Shown piece after piece: positions 34,687-43,787 of a stretch of DNA of 64,000 bases (its first letter is position 1; every line of letters starts with the position of its first letter). Location: the NCBI RefSeq assembly GCF_036409475.1, contig NZ_JAYRCK010000006.1, positions 1 to 64,000 on the forward strand. Reading direction: 5' to 3'. The position numbers and the translations under genes are program-made. Source of the stretch: Scandinavium sp036409475 (lineage in GTDB: Bacteria > Pseudomonadota > Gammaproteobacteria > Enterobacterales > Enterobacteriaceae). The notes below the pieces were generated by a model that ran no database searches, was not told the origin of the DNA, and saw nothing but the letters and a program-made list of their open reading frames with translations.

Positions 34687-34715
34687 CATAAAAAAACCCA
34701 CGCTATACGTGGGTT
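34687..34715 (-). terminator. Terminator of cysPTWA
   Basis: On the minus strand an AACCCACG / CGTGGGTT stem is followed by seven T, 24 bp after the cysA stop. The remaining DNA to 34502 is the upstream region of the AraC-type gene. Confidence 0.85.
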
Positions 34716-34738
34716 TAAATGCAGAGTCAGAAAAAGAA

Positions 34739-35842
34739 TCAGGCTGTTTCTGCCAGAGCCAGACTGTCTATCCCTTCAAGACCTTCGATTCTTTCTTTGC
34801 CGTTATACAAACGTGCATGCTGCAAGCCCACAAACAGGCGTTCGCCGCGTGACGGAGCCTCTTCATCACGCATCACCACCGTCAGCGGTTCGTCATACCA
34901 GCCAAGCGGCTGGACAACCAGCTGGGTGTAGTGACCTTTCGGGCTGGCTTCCAGCACCTGTACCGGCAACGGGGAGTCCAGGCTGGTGCGACGGCTGACA
35001 TCCACTTCCCATGGGCGCAGGAAAAGATCTACCGGGCCTTGATGAGCAGGCGTATAGCCAAGCGGCCAGCGATGCGCGCCAACGTGGAACTGGCCGCCGC
35101 GAATCGTGCCTTTCAGACGGTTCACTTCACCCATAAACTCCAGCACAAAGCGGGTCGCGGGTTCGCGCCAGACTTGCTCTGGCGCATCCACCTGTTCGAT
35201 ATTGCCCTGGCTCATCACCACCACGCGGTCGGCAACTTCCATTGCTTCTTCCTGATCGTGGGTGACGAAGACGCTGGTAAACTTCAGCTCTTCATGCAGT
35301 TGACGCAACCAGCGACGCAGCTCTTTACGCACCTGCGCATCGAGCGCGCCAAACGGTTCGTCGAGCAGCAGAATTTGCGGTTCAACGGCCAACGCACGCG
35401 CCAGCGCCACACGCTGTTTCTGACCACCAGAAAGCTGCGCCGGGTAACGATCGGCCAGATGCGCCAGCTGCACCATCTCCAGCAGTTTGGTGACTTTCGC
35501 TTTGATTTCCGCGGCATTTGGGCGTTCACGACGCGGCAGCACTGTCAGGCCAAAGGCGATGTTGTCGAAGACCGTCATATGGCGGAACAACGCATAGTGC
35601 TGGAACACGAAACCGACTTTGCGATCGCGTGCATGCAGGCGACTCACGTCGGTGCCGTGAAAACGAATATGCCCGCTGGTCTGGTGCTCCAGCCCGGCAA
35701 TAATGCGCAGCAGCGTGGTTTTGCCTGAACCCGATGGGCCAAGCAGCGCCACCATCTGACCCGATGGAATATCCAGAGAGATTTCATTCAGCACCTGGGT
35801 GCGCCCGAACGACTTCTTAATACTGGCAATCTCAATGCTCAT
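34739..35842 (-). CDS. cysA: Sulfate/thiosulfate ABC transporter ATPase CysA
   Basis: A 367-residue ATP-binding subunit energising sulfate and thiosulfate import through CysT and CysW. Walker A is GPSGSGKTT (residues 35-43), the signature is LSGGQKQRVALARAL and Walker B is ILLLDEPFGALD. A C-terminal TOBE-like regulatory domain follows from about residue 240. It overlaps the cysW stop by 11 bp and is the last gene of the cysPTWA operon. Confidence 0.97.
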   Translation of the reverse strand: MSIEIASIKKSFGRTQVLNEISLDIPSGQMVALLGPSGSGKTTLLRIIAGLEHQTSGHIRFHGTDVSRLHARDRKVGFVFQHYALFRHMTVFDNIAFGLTVLPRRERPNAAEIKAKVTKLLEMVQLAHLADRYPAQLSGGQKQRVALARALAVEPQILLLDEPFGALDAQVRKELRRWLRQLHEELKFTSVFVTHDQEEAMEVADRVVVMSQGNIEQVDAPEQVWREPATRFVLEFMGEVNRLKGTIRGGQFHVGAHRWPLGYTPAHQGPVDLFLRPWEVDVSRRTSLDSPLPVQVLEASPKGHYTQLVVQPLGWYDEPLTVVMRDEEAPSRGERLFVGLQHARLYNGKERIEGLEGIDSLALAETA

Positions 35843-36707
35843 GATGCTTCTCCTGCTGCGCGCGTTTTTCCTGATTCTCCAGGCGCCACTGCAGCATACT
35901 CTTTAAAAACAGGGTCAAAATAGCCAATAACGTCAGCAGGGCCGCGGCGGTAAACGAACCGACGGTGTTGTAATCCTGCTCAAGTAACTCAATCTGCAAC
36001 GGTAGCGACAGCGTCTCGCCGCGAATCGAACCGGACACCACCGACACCGCGCCGAATTCGCCGATGGCGCGCGCGTTCGTCAGCACCACGCCGTACAGCA
36101 GCGCCCAACGAATGTTCGGCAACGTCACACGGCGGAACATCTGCCAGCCGGATGCGCCCAGCAAAATGGCCGCTTCGTCTTCGTGACTGCCCTGGCTCAG
36201 CATCACCGGTACCAGTTCGCGAACCACAAACGGACAGGTGACGAAGATAGTCGCCAGCACCATGCCCGGCCAGGCAAACATAATTTGCAGGTTATGCTCA
36301 TCAAGCCAGCCGCCCAATGGGCCGTTGGAGCCGTAGAACAGCAAATAAACCAGGCCCGCCACCACTGGCGAAACGGCGAAAGGAATATCCAGCAGCGTTA
36401 ACAGCAACTGGCGACCCGGGAAGTTAAAGCGCGTCACCAGCCATGCCAGCAGCGTGCCGAAAACCAGGTTCACCGGAACGGTGATCAGGGCAATCATCAG
36501 CGTCAGCCAGATGGCGTGCAGCATGTCCGGATCGGCCAGATTGTGCAGGACAGGCATCAGCCCTTTACTGAACGCCTGCACAAAGATATAAATCATCGGC
36601 ACCAGCAGAATGAAGGCGGATACCAGCATTCCAGCACCGATCAGAAACCATTTGCCCCAGTTGATGCGGGGCGCGTCATAGCGTTTCAATTGCGTAACTT
36701 CCGCCAT
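35832..36707 (-). CDS. cysW: Sulfate/thiosulfate ABC permease CysW
   Basis: A 291-residue inner-membrane permease with about six segments. The ATPase-coupling EAA loop appears as DEAAILLGASGWQMFRRVTLP near residue 175. It overlaps cysT by a 4-nt ATGA and cysA by 11 bp, indicating coupled translation within the operon. Confidence 0.96.
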   Translation of the reverse strand: MAEVTQLKRYDAPRINWGKWFLIGAGMLVSAFILLVPMIYIFVQAFSKGLMPVLHNLADPDMLHAIWLTLMIALITVPVNLVFGTLLAWLVTRFNFPGRQLLLTLLDIPFAVSPVVAGLVYLLFYGSNGPLGGWLDEHNLQIMFAWPGMVLATIFVTCPFVVRELVPVMLSQGSHEDEAAILLGASGWQMFRRVTLPNIRWALLYGVVLTNARAIGEFGAVSVVSGSIRGETLSLPLQIELLEQDYNTVGSFTAAALLTLLAILTLFLKSMLQWRLENQEKRAQQEKHHEH

Positions 36708-37540
36708 CAGTGACCTACCACACGTCGACCAAAGCGACTCTGCAAGGTGTTAATTGAGAACAGCAGCAGCAGCGAAGCACCCAGAATCACTGAGGCAATC
36801 GCGCTCGCCGCCGGATAATCAAACTCCTGCAAACGCACGAAAATCATCAGCGAGGTGACTTCTGTTTTCCACGCGATGTTCCCGGCGATAAAAATCACGG
36901 CACCAAACTCGCCCAGACTGCGGGTGAAAGAGAGCGCGACGCCTGCCAGCAGCGCTGGAGAAAGTTCCGGCAACACCACCTTGCAGAAGCTTTGAATACG
37001 CGTTGCGCCCAGCGTTTCCGCAGCTTCTTCGTATTCCGGCCCTAATTCTTCCAGCACTGGCTGAACGGTACGCACCACAAACGGAATGCTGGTGAACGCC
37101 ATCGCCACCGCGATACCCAGCCAGGTGTAGGTGACTTTGATATCAAATTTCGCCAGCCATTCGCCGTAAAAGCCGTTCACGGAAAAGAGCGATGCAAGCG
37201 TTAAACCCGCCACAGCTGTGGGCAATGCGAAGGGCAAATCCATCAGCGCATCCAGCAGCGTACGCCCCGGGAAGCGATAGCGAGTCAGTATCCACGCCAT
37301 CAGCAGGCCAAACACGCCATTAAAAATCGAAGCCACAAACGCAGACAGCAGCGTCACTTTATAGGCTGCAACCACCTGTGGGTTGGTGATGACATCCCAA
37401 TACTGTGCCCAGCTCATCTGCGCCAGCTGCATCACCAGCGCACTGAGCGGCAGCAGTAAAATCAGGCATACAAACAGCAGACTGGTGCCGAGGCTTAAGG
37501 TAAAGCCCGGCAGCACGCGTCTGGAAGAGACAGCAAACAT
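36707..37540 (-). CDS. cysT: Sulfate/thiosulfate ABC permease CysT (CysU)
   Basis: A 277-residue inner-membrane permease paralogous to CysW, with about six segments and the EAA loop EEAAETLGATRIQSFCKVVLP near residue 165. It overlaps the cysP stop (TAATG) and the cysW start (ATGA). Together with CysW it forms the transmembrane channel. Confidence 0.96.
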   Translation of the reverse strand: MFAVSSRRVLPGFTLSLGTSLLFVCLILLLPLSALVMQLAQMSWAQYWDVITNPQVVAAYKVTLLSAFVASIFNGVFGLLMAWILTRYRFPGRTLLDALMDLPFALPTAVAGLTLASLFSVNGFYGEWLAKFDIKVTYTWLGIAVAMAFTSIPFVVRTVQPVLEELGPEYEEAAETLGATRIQSFCKVVLPELSPALLAGVALSFTRSLGEFGAVIFIAGNIAWKTEVTSLMIFVRLQEFDYPAASAIASVILGASLLLLFSINTLQSRFGRRVVGH

Positions 37541-38553
37541 TACTTACGCCCCGCCGCTAACAACTTGTCCAGCTCGCCGCCGCTGGCGAAGTGGGTTTTC
37601 ATCACCTCCGGCCACGAGCCGAACTGGTCTTCCACACGGAACAGGTCTGTTTGCGGGAATTTATCTTTCAGTTTGTCCATCACCTGCGGGTTGTTCACGC
37701 GGTAGTAATAGTCGGTGATGATGGTCTGCGCCTGCGGGCTATAGAGCCAGGTCAGATACGCTTTTGCTGCTTTTTCGGTGCCGTTGGCTTTGACGTTTTT
37801 GTCGACCCACGTCACCGGGAACTCGGCCAGGATATTGGTTTTCGGCACGATGACTTCGAAGCCCTGATCTTCATACTGCTTACGAATGTTGTTCACTTCA
37901 GATTCAAAGGTGATCAACACATCGCCCAGACCACGCTCGACGAAGGTGGTGGTCGCCCCGCGGCCGCCGGTATCGAACACTTCAACGTTTTTCAGGAACT
38001 GGGTCATGAACTGTTCGGTTTTGGCCTGATCGTTGCCGTCAGCTTTCGCCGCAGCCCCCCACGCAGCCAGATAGGTGTAACGCGCGTTACCCGAAGTTTT
38101 TGGATTCGGGAAAATCAGCTTAACGTCTGAACGAACCAGATCGTTCCAGTCATGGATATTCTTTGGGTTGCCCTTGCGCACCAGGAACGCCATGGTCGAA
38201 TAGAAAGGCGAGCTGTTGTTCGGCAAACGGCTTTGCCAGTCGGCCGGGATAAGCTTGCCTCGGTCATGCAGAATTTGTACGTCGGTCACCTGGTTGTAGG
38301 TCACCACATCGGCTTTCAGCCCCTGCAAAATCGCCAGCGCCTGCTTGGATGACCCCGCATGAGACTGCTTGATGGTCAGCTTATCGCCGCCGTTATCCTT
38401 CGCCCACTGCTGCTCAAACGGCGGATTAAGGGCCGCAAACAGCTCACGGGACACGTCATAGGAGCTGTTAAGCAGTTCGGTCGCCTGCGCTTGTGCCGCC
38501 AGCAGCAACACGCCCAGCGCCAGTGTTCCTTTCTTCAGTGATGTAACGGCCAT
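37540..38553 (-). CDS. cysP: Thiosulfate-binding periplasmic protein CysP
   Basis: A 337-residue periplasmic binding protein delivering thiosulfate (and sulfate) to CysTWA. Residues 1-25 are a signal peptide (KKGTLALGVLLLAAQAQA). The ligand-binding loop SHAGSSKQA near residues 65-73 and the segment FPNPKTSGNARYTYLAAWG are typical of the sulfate-binding family. It is the first gene of the operon and has a candidate CysB-dependent promoter upstream. Import of thiosulfate here feeds CysM. Confidence 0.96.
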   Translation of the reverse strand: MAVTSLKKGTLALGVLLLAAQAQATELLNSSYDVSRELFAALNPPFEQQWAKDNGGDKLTIKQSHAGSSKQALAILQGLKADVVTYNQVTDVQILHDRGKLIPADWQSRLPNNSSPFYSTMAFLVRKGNPKNIHDWNDLVRSDVKLIFPNPKTSGNARYTYLAAWGAAAKADGNDQAKTEQFMTQFLKNVEVFDTGGRGATTTFVERGLGDVLITFESEVNNIRKQYEDQGFEVIVPKTNILAEFPVTWVDKNVKANGTEKAAKAYLTWLYSPQAQTIITDYYYRVNNPQVMDKLKDKFPQTDLFRVEDQFGSWPEVMKTHFASGGELDKLLAAGRK

Positions 38554-38584
38554 TGCGAACCCTTATCAATGTGATGACTCTCTT

Positions 38585-38642
38585 AGGGTCATAATATTTA
38601 TAACGAGGATGAAAGCTGTAACGGTTTTATATACCGTTTGGT
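38585..38642 (-). promoter_or_regulatory. Candidate CysB-dependent promoter of cysPTWA
   Basis: On the minus strand an A/T-rich stretch with a TATTAT -10-like box (38591-38596) and no good -35 box resembles the activator-dependent E. coli cysP promoter. The CysB site itself is inferred. Confidence 0.4.
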
Positions 38643-38735
38643 GATTTGGAAGTTGAAAAGAGAATAAGGCATCGGCGTGATTCTTCCCGCGACCGATTTG
38701 TTACAGTAAGCAAAACCCTAATGAGGAACGTTAAA

Positions 38736-39161
38736 ATGCGCCAAAGGACGATTGTCTGCCCCATCATTCAGAACAACGGCGAGTACCTGCTGTGCAAAAT
38801 GGCTGACGATCGGGGAGTCTTCCCCGGTCAATGGGCGCTTTCCGGGGGAGGCATGGAGCCCGGCGAAACCCTGGAACAGGCGCTGCTGCGCGAAATCGGT
38901 GAAGAGCTCGGTGACAAGCTTGAAATAACCCGCATTACCCCCTGGCATTTCCGCGATGACACCCGCATCAAAACCTATGCCGACGGCAGCAAAGAAGAAA
39001 TCTACATGATCTACCTGATGTTTGACTGCATCAGCGCGAACCGCGAGGTGACCTTTAACGAAGAGTTTCAGGCAGTGGCGTGGGTCAGCCCGGAGAAACT
39101 GGGCGAGTATGATTTGAACGTGGCGACACGCCAGACGTTTGTGGATAAAGGGTTGTTGTAA
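38736..39161 (+). CDS. nudI: Nucleoside triphosphatase NudI
   Basis: A 141-residue Nudix hydrolase matching E. coli NudI (YfaO), which hydrolyses pyrimidine deoxynucleoside triphosphates. The Nudix box spans residues 38-60 with REIGEELG and the upstream GGGMEPGE. ATG 38736 gives the exact E. coli length and follows GAGGAAC; an upstream open extension has no family similarity. In E. coli the gene lies elsewhere (near the arn genes), so its place between cysP and yfeX is a relocation. A REP pair follows. Confidence 0.88.
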   Translation: MRQRTIVCPIIQNNGEYLLCKMADDRGVFPGQWALSGGGMEPGETLEQALLREIGEELGDKLEITRITPWHFRDDTRIKTYADGSKEEIYMIYLMFDCISANREVTFNEEFQAVAWVSPEKLGEYDLNVATRQTFVDKGLL

Positions 39162-39170
39162 TCAGGCATT

Positions 39171-39239
39171 GCCCGGTGGCGGCGTTGCCTTACCGGGCCT
39201 ACGGTTTTGTAGGCCGGAGCAAGCGCAGCGCCGCCCGGC
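39171..39239. repeat. REP pair between nudI and yfeX
   Basis: Inverted REP palindromes (GCCCGGTGGCGGC...ACCGGGC and TAGGCCGGAGC...GCCGCCCGGC) fill the convergent gap. Confidence 0.85.
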
Positions 39240-39249
39240 ACCACAAAGT

Positions 39250-40149
39250 TTAAAGCGCCATTAACTTATCCAGTGAAGGCGCGAAGTAGTAGCCGCCGGT
39301 CACCGGTTTGGTAAAGCGCAGCATGGCGTCTCGCTTACCGTCGGTATCACCAAACATGCTCAGCAATTGCTGCTCAATGTTGTACAAACGCGCGCAGTAA
39401 GCGCAGAAGTACAGGCCATGAGTGCCGCTGGCGGTGCCGTACGGCAGGCTCTGACGCACAATCTTCAGCCCTTTGCCGTTCTCTTTCAGATCAACACGGG
39501 TCAGATGCGAAGTTTCAGGCCGGTCGTCGCCGTCAATCTCTTCGTTGGCTTCTTTGGTGCGGCCAATCATCATTTCCTGATCGTGCACGCTCATGCGGTT
39601 GAGCTGCTTCAGATTGTGTTCCCAACGCTGCACGAACACGTAGCTGCCGCCCGCATCCACGCCATCAGCAATTACCGCAACCTCGCGGCGCGTTTCTTCA
39701 CCCGCCGGGTTTTCAGTGCCATCCACAAAACCGCTGAGGTCACGCTCTTCCACCCAACGGAAACCGTGAATTTCTTCTTTCACTTCAATGGCATCACCAA
39801 ACGCTGCCATTGCAGCCTGAGCGACCGAGAAGTTCACATCATGGCGAAGGGAAAGAATGTGAATCAATACATCGTATTGCGTCGCTGGTGCGAGGCCTTT
39901 GCCATAAGGGACAAAATCCTTCAGCTCTTCAGCCCCGACGCCGCCGCTCAGGCTGCGCCAGGTGTCATGACCAAAAGCCACCACCGCGCCCAAATGCGCG
40001 TCGGGGAATGTTGCTTCGAAAGAAACCAGTTTGTCCGCGAAGATTTTGCTGCACTCGCGCAGGGCATTCACATCCCCTTTAACATTGGCTTCAATCCAAA
40101 TCGCCGCACGGCAATGTTCCGGCAAAATGCCGCTCTGAACCTGAGACAT
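39250..40149 (-). CDS. yfeX: Dye-decolorising (DyP-type) heme peroxidase YfeX
   Basis: A 299-residue DyP-type peroxidase matching E. coli YfeX, a cytoplasmic heme enzyme that oxidises porphyrinogens. The family motif GFVDGTENP (about residues 141-149) supplies the catalytic Asp, and the proximal heme histidine and distal arginine regions are seen in the C-terminal half (MSVHDQEMMIGRTKEAN, SLPYG). It has no signal peptide. It is separated from yfeY by 95 bp on the same strand. Confidence 0.94.
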   Translation of the reverse strand: MSQVQSGILPEHCRAAIWIEANVKGDVNALRECSKIFADKLVSFEATFPDAHLGAVVAFGHDTWRSLSGGVGAEELKDFVPYGKGLAPATQYDVLIHILSLRHDVNFSVAQAAMAAFGDAIEVKEEIHGFRWVEERDLSGFVDGTENPAGEETRREVAVIADGVDAGGSYVFVQRWEHNLKQLNRMSVHDQEMMIGRTKEANEEIDGDDRPETSHLTRVDLKENGKGLKIVRQSLPYGTASGTHGLYFCAYCARLYNIEQQLLSMFGDTDGKRDAMLRFTKPVTGGYYFAPSLDKLMAL

Positions 40150-40244
40150 CGCTCCTCCTGGAAAATAAAGATGCCACGACGTCGTGGCATTGATGGCGGC
40201 TATTGTACCCGCTTTTTCATTACAGCGGCTTGCTCAGACGCAAA

Positions 40245-40820
40245 TTAACGGCGCCAGATTATCTTGCTGACTTTCCAGTTTTTCAGGGAGTCGTCAGGCG
40301 GCATCAGATCCTGCGGGCCACTCCAGCTCCCGCTGAATAAGTAGCTGATATGCTGACTGTCTTTGGCCTTACACTCGACGCCAGCCGCATCATCCCCGCT
40401 GCCTTTCTGGCAATGTTCATACGCTTTGCTGTACAGGTCACTGAACGGGGTGCCGACTTTCGCGCCGCCCGAAACCGCGATGTCGCTGTCCATCACATCG
40501 ATACGGCTAATGGTTCCAGCATCGCCATTCACGATCAGCGCCACCTTGTCGTCTTTCAGCGCTTCAAAATACTTCACGATGCTGCCGTTGTCGGTTTTCA
40601 TCCCGCTGCGCAGGCGATAGTCGCCATTCAGCGCATCATTGATGGCTTCTTCATCCAGCGGCGTGCTGGCGGTGAGCTTGCCCACGCCCTGCTCGGTGAC
40701 TTCTGTTGAGGAACCAAACCAGTTCCATGGATAGGCGGCTGACCAGTGTACAGAACTGAGCGTAGAACAACCGGTCAACGCCAGAGGAAGCGCACAGAGC
40801 AATAAACGCATTGATTTCAT
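40245..40820 (-). CDS. yfeY: RpoE-regulated lipoprotein YfeY
   Basis: A 191-residue lipoprotein, the same length as E. coli YfeY. The lipobox LTGC (Cys18) ends a short signal peptide (MRLLLCALPLALTG). The rest is a DUF1131 domain of unknown role in the envelope. A sigma-E-type promoter lies directly upstream at 40853-40880, consistent with known control of yfeY by RpoE under envelope stress. Confidence 0.93.
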   Translation of the reverse strand: MKSMRLLLCALPLALTGCSTLSSVHWSAAYPWNWFGSSTEVTEQGVGKLTASTPLDEEAINDALNGDYRLRSGMKTDNGSIVKYFEALKDDKVALIVNGDAGTISRIDVMDSDIAVSGGAKVGTPFSDLYSKAYEHCQKGSGDDAAGVECKAKDSQHISYLFSGSWSGPQDLMPPDDSLKNWKVSKIIWRR

Positions 40821-40852
40821 TCCAGGTCCTTTCTATGTCAAAGCAACGCCTG

Positions 40853-40880
40853 TTGGAGTGCAGAATGGCAGAAAAGTGCC
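40853..40880 (-). promoter_or_regulatory. Sigma-E promoter of yfeY
   Basis: On the minus strand GGCACTT and TCCAA are separated by 16 nt, matching the RpoE consensus GGAACTT-N16-TCAAA closely. It lies at the 3' end of yfeZ. Confidence 0.65.
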
Positions 40881-40881
40881 A

Positions 40882-41331
40882 TTAATCCTCATGTGGGGAA
40901 AAACAGGCGCGTAAACGGCGGTTGGCAAGCAGCCACCAGAGGGCGAAACCATCAAGAATAACCAGCGCCAGACCCGTTCCGGAGAGAGGCTCACCCTGAA
41001 GCCACAAAACAGGCTGCCAGAACAGCAGTGCCGTTTGTGCGAGGATCAGCATCCAGCGCATCAGCGCCCAAAAACGAGGAAGCTGGAAACGGCGGCCACT
41101 GACTAAAAAAGCCACCACCGCAGGGACGCCCGGCAGCAAACCCAGCCAGAAGTTATCGTGATCGGGATAAAACAAATTGAGCAGCGTATCGCCCTGTTGA
41201 CGCGAGGCGGCGGCCATCACGAACAGCACCCAGGTTCGCGCCTGTAGCAGCAGGATGCACCAGAACAGAAAGGGAAGCTTCAGCCGACCGTGAGCATCAT
41301 AGGCCGACAGAGGAAAATCAATATTCTTCAT
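40882..41331 (-). CDS. yfeZ: DUF2919 inner-membrane protein YfeZ
   Basis: A protein of about 149 residues with four hydrophobic segments, matching E. coli YfeZ (for example FSAYDAHGRLKLPFLFW-like start and LNLFYPDHDNFWLGL). Function unknown. The ATG at 41331 lies inside the 3' end of ypeA and overlaps it by 14 nt; a TTG two codons earlier is an alternative start. The tight overlap implies co-expression with ypeA. Confidence 0.85.
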   Translation of the reverse strand: MKNIDFPLSAYDAHGRLKLPFLFWCILLLQARTWVLFVMAAASRQQGDTLLNLFYPDHDNFWLGLLPGVPAVVAFLVSGRRFQLPRFWALMRWMLILAQTALLFWQPVLWLQGEPLSGTGLALVILDGFALWWLLANRRLRACFSPHED

Positions 41332-41743
41332 CTTCAATCAGGCGCTTGCCGAGCACCACCACATCAGCATGCTCGTAGCCCAGGCGTTCGTACATGCCTT
41401 GCACCATGTCGTTGTCTTCGCGCACCATAATTTGCAGTTTCGGGCAACCGCGGGCAATCAGCTTCTTTTCGAGGCGATTGAGCAGCGCGTTAGCAATGCC
41501 GCGACCGCGGTATTCAGGATGCACGCCGAGATAATAAGCAGAGCCGCGATGGCCGTCATAGCCGCCCATCACCGAACCGACCACTTCCCCGTTGACCTCC
41601 GCCACCAGAAACAGGCTCACATCATGGTTAAGTTTTCGCTCAATATCCATTTCAGGATCGTTCCACGGGCGTAGCAGGTCACAACGCTCCCAGAGCGTAA
41701 TAACCTCTTCGAAATCGGACTGGCGAAAAACGCGTATCTCCAT
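41318..41743 (-). CDS. ypeA: GNAT-family N-acetyltransferase YpeA
   Basis: A 141-residue acetyltransferase matching E. coli YpeA in length and sequence. The acetyl-CoA-binding motif is YRGRGIANALL (Q/RxxGxG/A type, about residues 80-90), preceded by YYLGVHPE. The substrate is unknown. ATG 41743 gives the canonical MEIRVFRQ start; 45 further upstream codons are open but not family-like. It is divergent from amiA and coupled to yfeZ. Confidence 0.93.
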   Translation of the reverse strand: MEIRVFRQSDFEEVITLWERCDLLRPWNDPEMDIERKLNHDVSLFLVAEVNGEVVGSVMGGYDGHRGSAYYLGVHPEYRGRGIANALLNRLEKKLIARGCPKLQIMVREDNDMVQGMYERLGYEHADVVVLGKRLIEDEEY

Positions 41744-41957
41744 GGTATTGCCCATCTTTTTGAACGAGTAAACAGTGATTATGGCGTGATCATCTGAATT
41801 ATCCAAGATCTGGCCAATCGAGGTCAAAAAAATGGCATAATAAGCGTTTGTCACGTATTGAAATGAAAAGTAAAACAATTCTCAATACGGGCTGTCGTAA
41901 CGGAAAAGACGATACGATATAACACATAGACTCATTATTTTTTACCACTCAGGCCGC

Positions 41958-42827
41958 ATGAGCACTTTTAAACCTTTAAAAACACTGGCTTCACGCCGTC
42001 AGGTGTTGAAAGCCGGGCTGGCCGCACTGACCTTGTCAGGCATGTCCAAAGCCATCGCTAAAGAAGAAACGCTGAAAACCAGCAACGGTCACAGTAAGCC
42101 TGCTGCCAAAAAAGCCGGAGCAAAGCGTATCGTAATGCTTGATCCAGGCCACGGCGGTATTGATACCGGCGCGATTGGTCACAACGGGTCAAAAGAGAAA
42201 CACGTGGTGCTGGCGATTGCCAAAAACGTGCGTTCGATTTTACGCGGGCACGGCATTGATGCCCGTCTGACTCGCAGCGGCGATACGTTCATCCCACTTT
42301 ACGATCGCGTTGAAATCGCCCACAAGCATGGCGCAGACTTGTTTATGTCCATCCACGCCGATGGCTTCACGAACCCAAGTGCCGCCGGGGCTTCTGTCTT
42401 TGCTTTATCGAACCGTGGTGCCAGTAGCGCCATGGCGAAATATCTCTCCGACAAAGAGAACGCCGCCGATGAACTGGCCGGGAAAAAAGCGCTGGATAAA
42501 GATCACTTACTCCAGCAAGTGCTGTTTGATCTGGTGCAAACCGACACCATTAAAAACAGCCTGACGCTGGGATCGCATATCCTTAAGCAGATAAAGCCGG
42601 TGCATAAACTGCACAGCCGCAGCACGGAACAGGCCGCTTTCGTGGTGCTGAAGTCTCCGTCTGTTCCTTCGGTGTTGGTGGAAACCTCGTTTATCACTAA
42701 CCCTGGTGAAGAAAAGTTGTTGGGTACGCCGGCCTTCCGCCAGAAGATTGCTAACGCGATTGCTTCCGGTATCGTGAGCTATTTCAACTGGTTCGATAAT
42801 CAGAAAGCGCATGTGAAGAGACGTTAA
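41958..42827 (+). CDS. amiA: N-acetylmuramoyl-L-alanine amidase AmiA
   Basis: A 289-residue periplasmic zinc amidase that cleaves septal peptidoglycan at cell separation. The N-terminus has a twin-arginine signal (ASRRQVLKAGLAALTLSG, residues 11-28). The Amidase_3 domain carries the zinc ligands in DPGHGGIDTGAIG, the conserved Glu region, SIHADGF, and the catalytic Glu in VLVETSFITN. Length equals E. coli AmiA. The stop overlaps the hemF start (TAATG), so the two genes are coupled. Confidence 0.96.
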   Translation: MSTFKPLKTLASRRQVLKAGLAALTLSGMSKAIAKEETLKTSNGHSKPAAKKAGAKRIVMLDPGHGGIDTGAIGHNGSKEKHVVLAIAKNVRSILRGHGIDARLTRSGDTFIPLYDRVEIAHKHGADLFMSIHADGFTNPSAAGASVFALSNRGASSAMAKYLSDKENAADELAGKKALDKDHLLQQVLFDLVQTDTIKNSLTLGSHILKQIKPVHKLHSRSTEQAAFVVLKSPSVPSVLVETSFITNPGEEKLLGTPAFRQKIANAIASGIVSYFNWFDNQKAHVKRR

Positions 42828-43726
42828 TGAAACCCGATGTCGAGCAGGTAAAAGCCTTTTTACTTTCCCTTCAGGACGCGATTTGCCAGCAGCTTGAAGC
42901 CGTAGACGGTCACAGCTTTGTCGAAGATAACTGGCAGCGCGAAGCAGGCGGCGGCGGACGTAGCCGTGTGTTACGCGAAGGCAACGTGTTCGAACAAGCT
43001 GGCGTTAACTTTTCCCATGTGCATGGGGATGCCATGCCAGCCTCCGCAACAGCGCATCGCCCGGAACTGGCCGGTCGCAGCTTTGAGGCGATGGGCGTTT
43101 CGCTGGTTGTGCATCCACGCAATCCGTACGTTCCCACCAGCCACGCCAACGTGCGTTTCTTCATCGCGGAGAAACCCGGTGCCGATCCGGTGTGGTGGTT
43201 TGGCGGCGGCTTTGACCTCACGCCGTATTACGGTTTTAAGGAAGACGCCGTGCACTGGCATACCGTGGCGCGAGATCTCTGCCAGCCGTTTGGTGAAGAC
43301 GTCTATCCGCGCTACAAAAAATGGTGTGACGACTACTTCTTCCTCAAACATCGCAACGAGCAGCGCGGCATCGGCGGCCTGTTCTTTGACGACCTGAATA
43401 CGCCAGATTTCGACCACTGCTTCGCCTTTATGCAGGCAGTGGGCCAGGGCTATACAGAGGCTTATCTGCCGATTGTTGAGCGCCGTAAAGAGATGCCGTA
43501 TGGCGAGCGCGAGAGAGATTTCCAGCTCTATCGTCGCGGACGCTATGTGGAATTCAATCTGGTGTGGGATCGCGGCACGCTGTTTGGCCTGCAAACCGGC
43601 GGGCGCACGGAGTCGATTTTAATGTCGATGCCGCCACTGGTGCGCTGGGAATACAATTTCCAGCCAGAAGAAGGCAGCCCGGAGGCTGCCTTGAGTGAGT
43701 TTATCCAAGTCCGGGAATGGGTGTAA
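42827..43726 (+). CDS. hemF: Coproporphyrinogen III oxidase, aerobic (HemF)
   Basis: A 299-residue oxygen-dependent enzyme of heme synthesis, converting coproporphyrinogen III to protoporphyrinogen IX. Conserved segments include GGGRSRVLREGNVFEQAGVN, the metal-site histidines around NPYVPTSHANVRF, WWFGGGFDLTPYY, and DRGTLFGLQTGGR. The last ~27 codons (from 43647) are present a second time, with mostly synonymous changes, at 59154-59240 on the far side of the eut operon. This suggests that the 3' end of the gene was the site of an integration event and that one of the two ends is foreign. Confidence 0.96.
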   Translation: MKPDVEQVKAFLLSLQDAICQQLEAVDGHSFVEDNWQREAGGGGRSRVLREGNVFEQAGVNFSHVHGDAMPASATAHRPELAGRSFEAMGVSLVVHPRNPYVPTSHANVRFFIAEKPGADPVWWFGGGFDLTPYYGFKEDAVHWHTVARDLCQPFGEDVYPRYKKWCDDYFFLKHRNEQRGIGGLFFDDLNTPDFDHCFAFMQAVGQGYTEAYLPIVERRKEMPYGERERDFQLYRRGRYVEFNLVWDRGTLFGLQTGGRTESILMSMPPLVRWEYNFQPEEGSPEAALSEFIQVREWV

Positions 43727-43757
43727 AGTCCCTCCGGCCACGGAGCTGTGTTTATTG

Positions 43758-43785
43758 CCGGGCGGTACTGCGTTTGCCCGGCCTA
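43758..43785. repeat. REP element after hemF
   Basis: A palindrome GCCGGGCGG...TGCCCGGC 32 bp past hemF, the leading member of the REP cluster that fills 43727-44165. Confidence 0.75.
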
Positions 43786-43787
43786 CA

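Noticed and set aside
41744..41878. 45-codon N-terminal extension of ypeA
   Set aside because: The extension lies in the amiA-ypeA promoter gap, resembles no acetyltransferase, and the inner ATG gives the family length.
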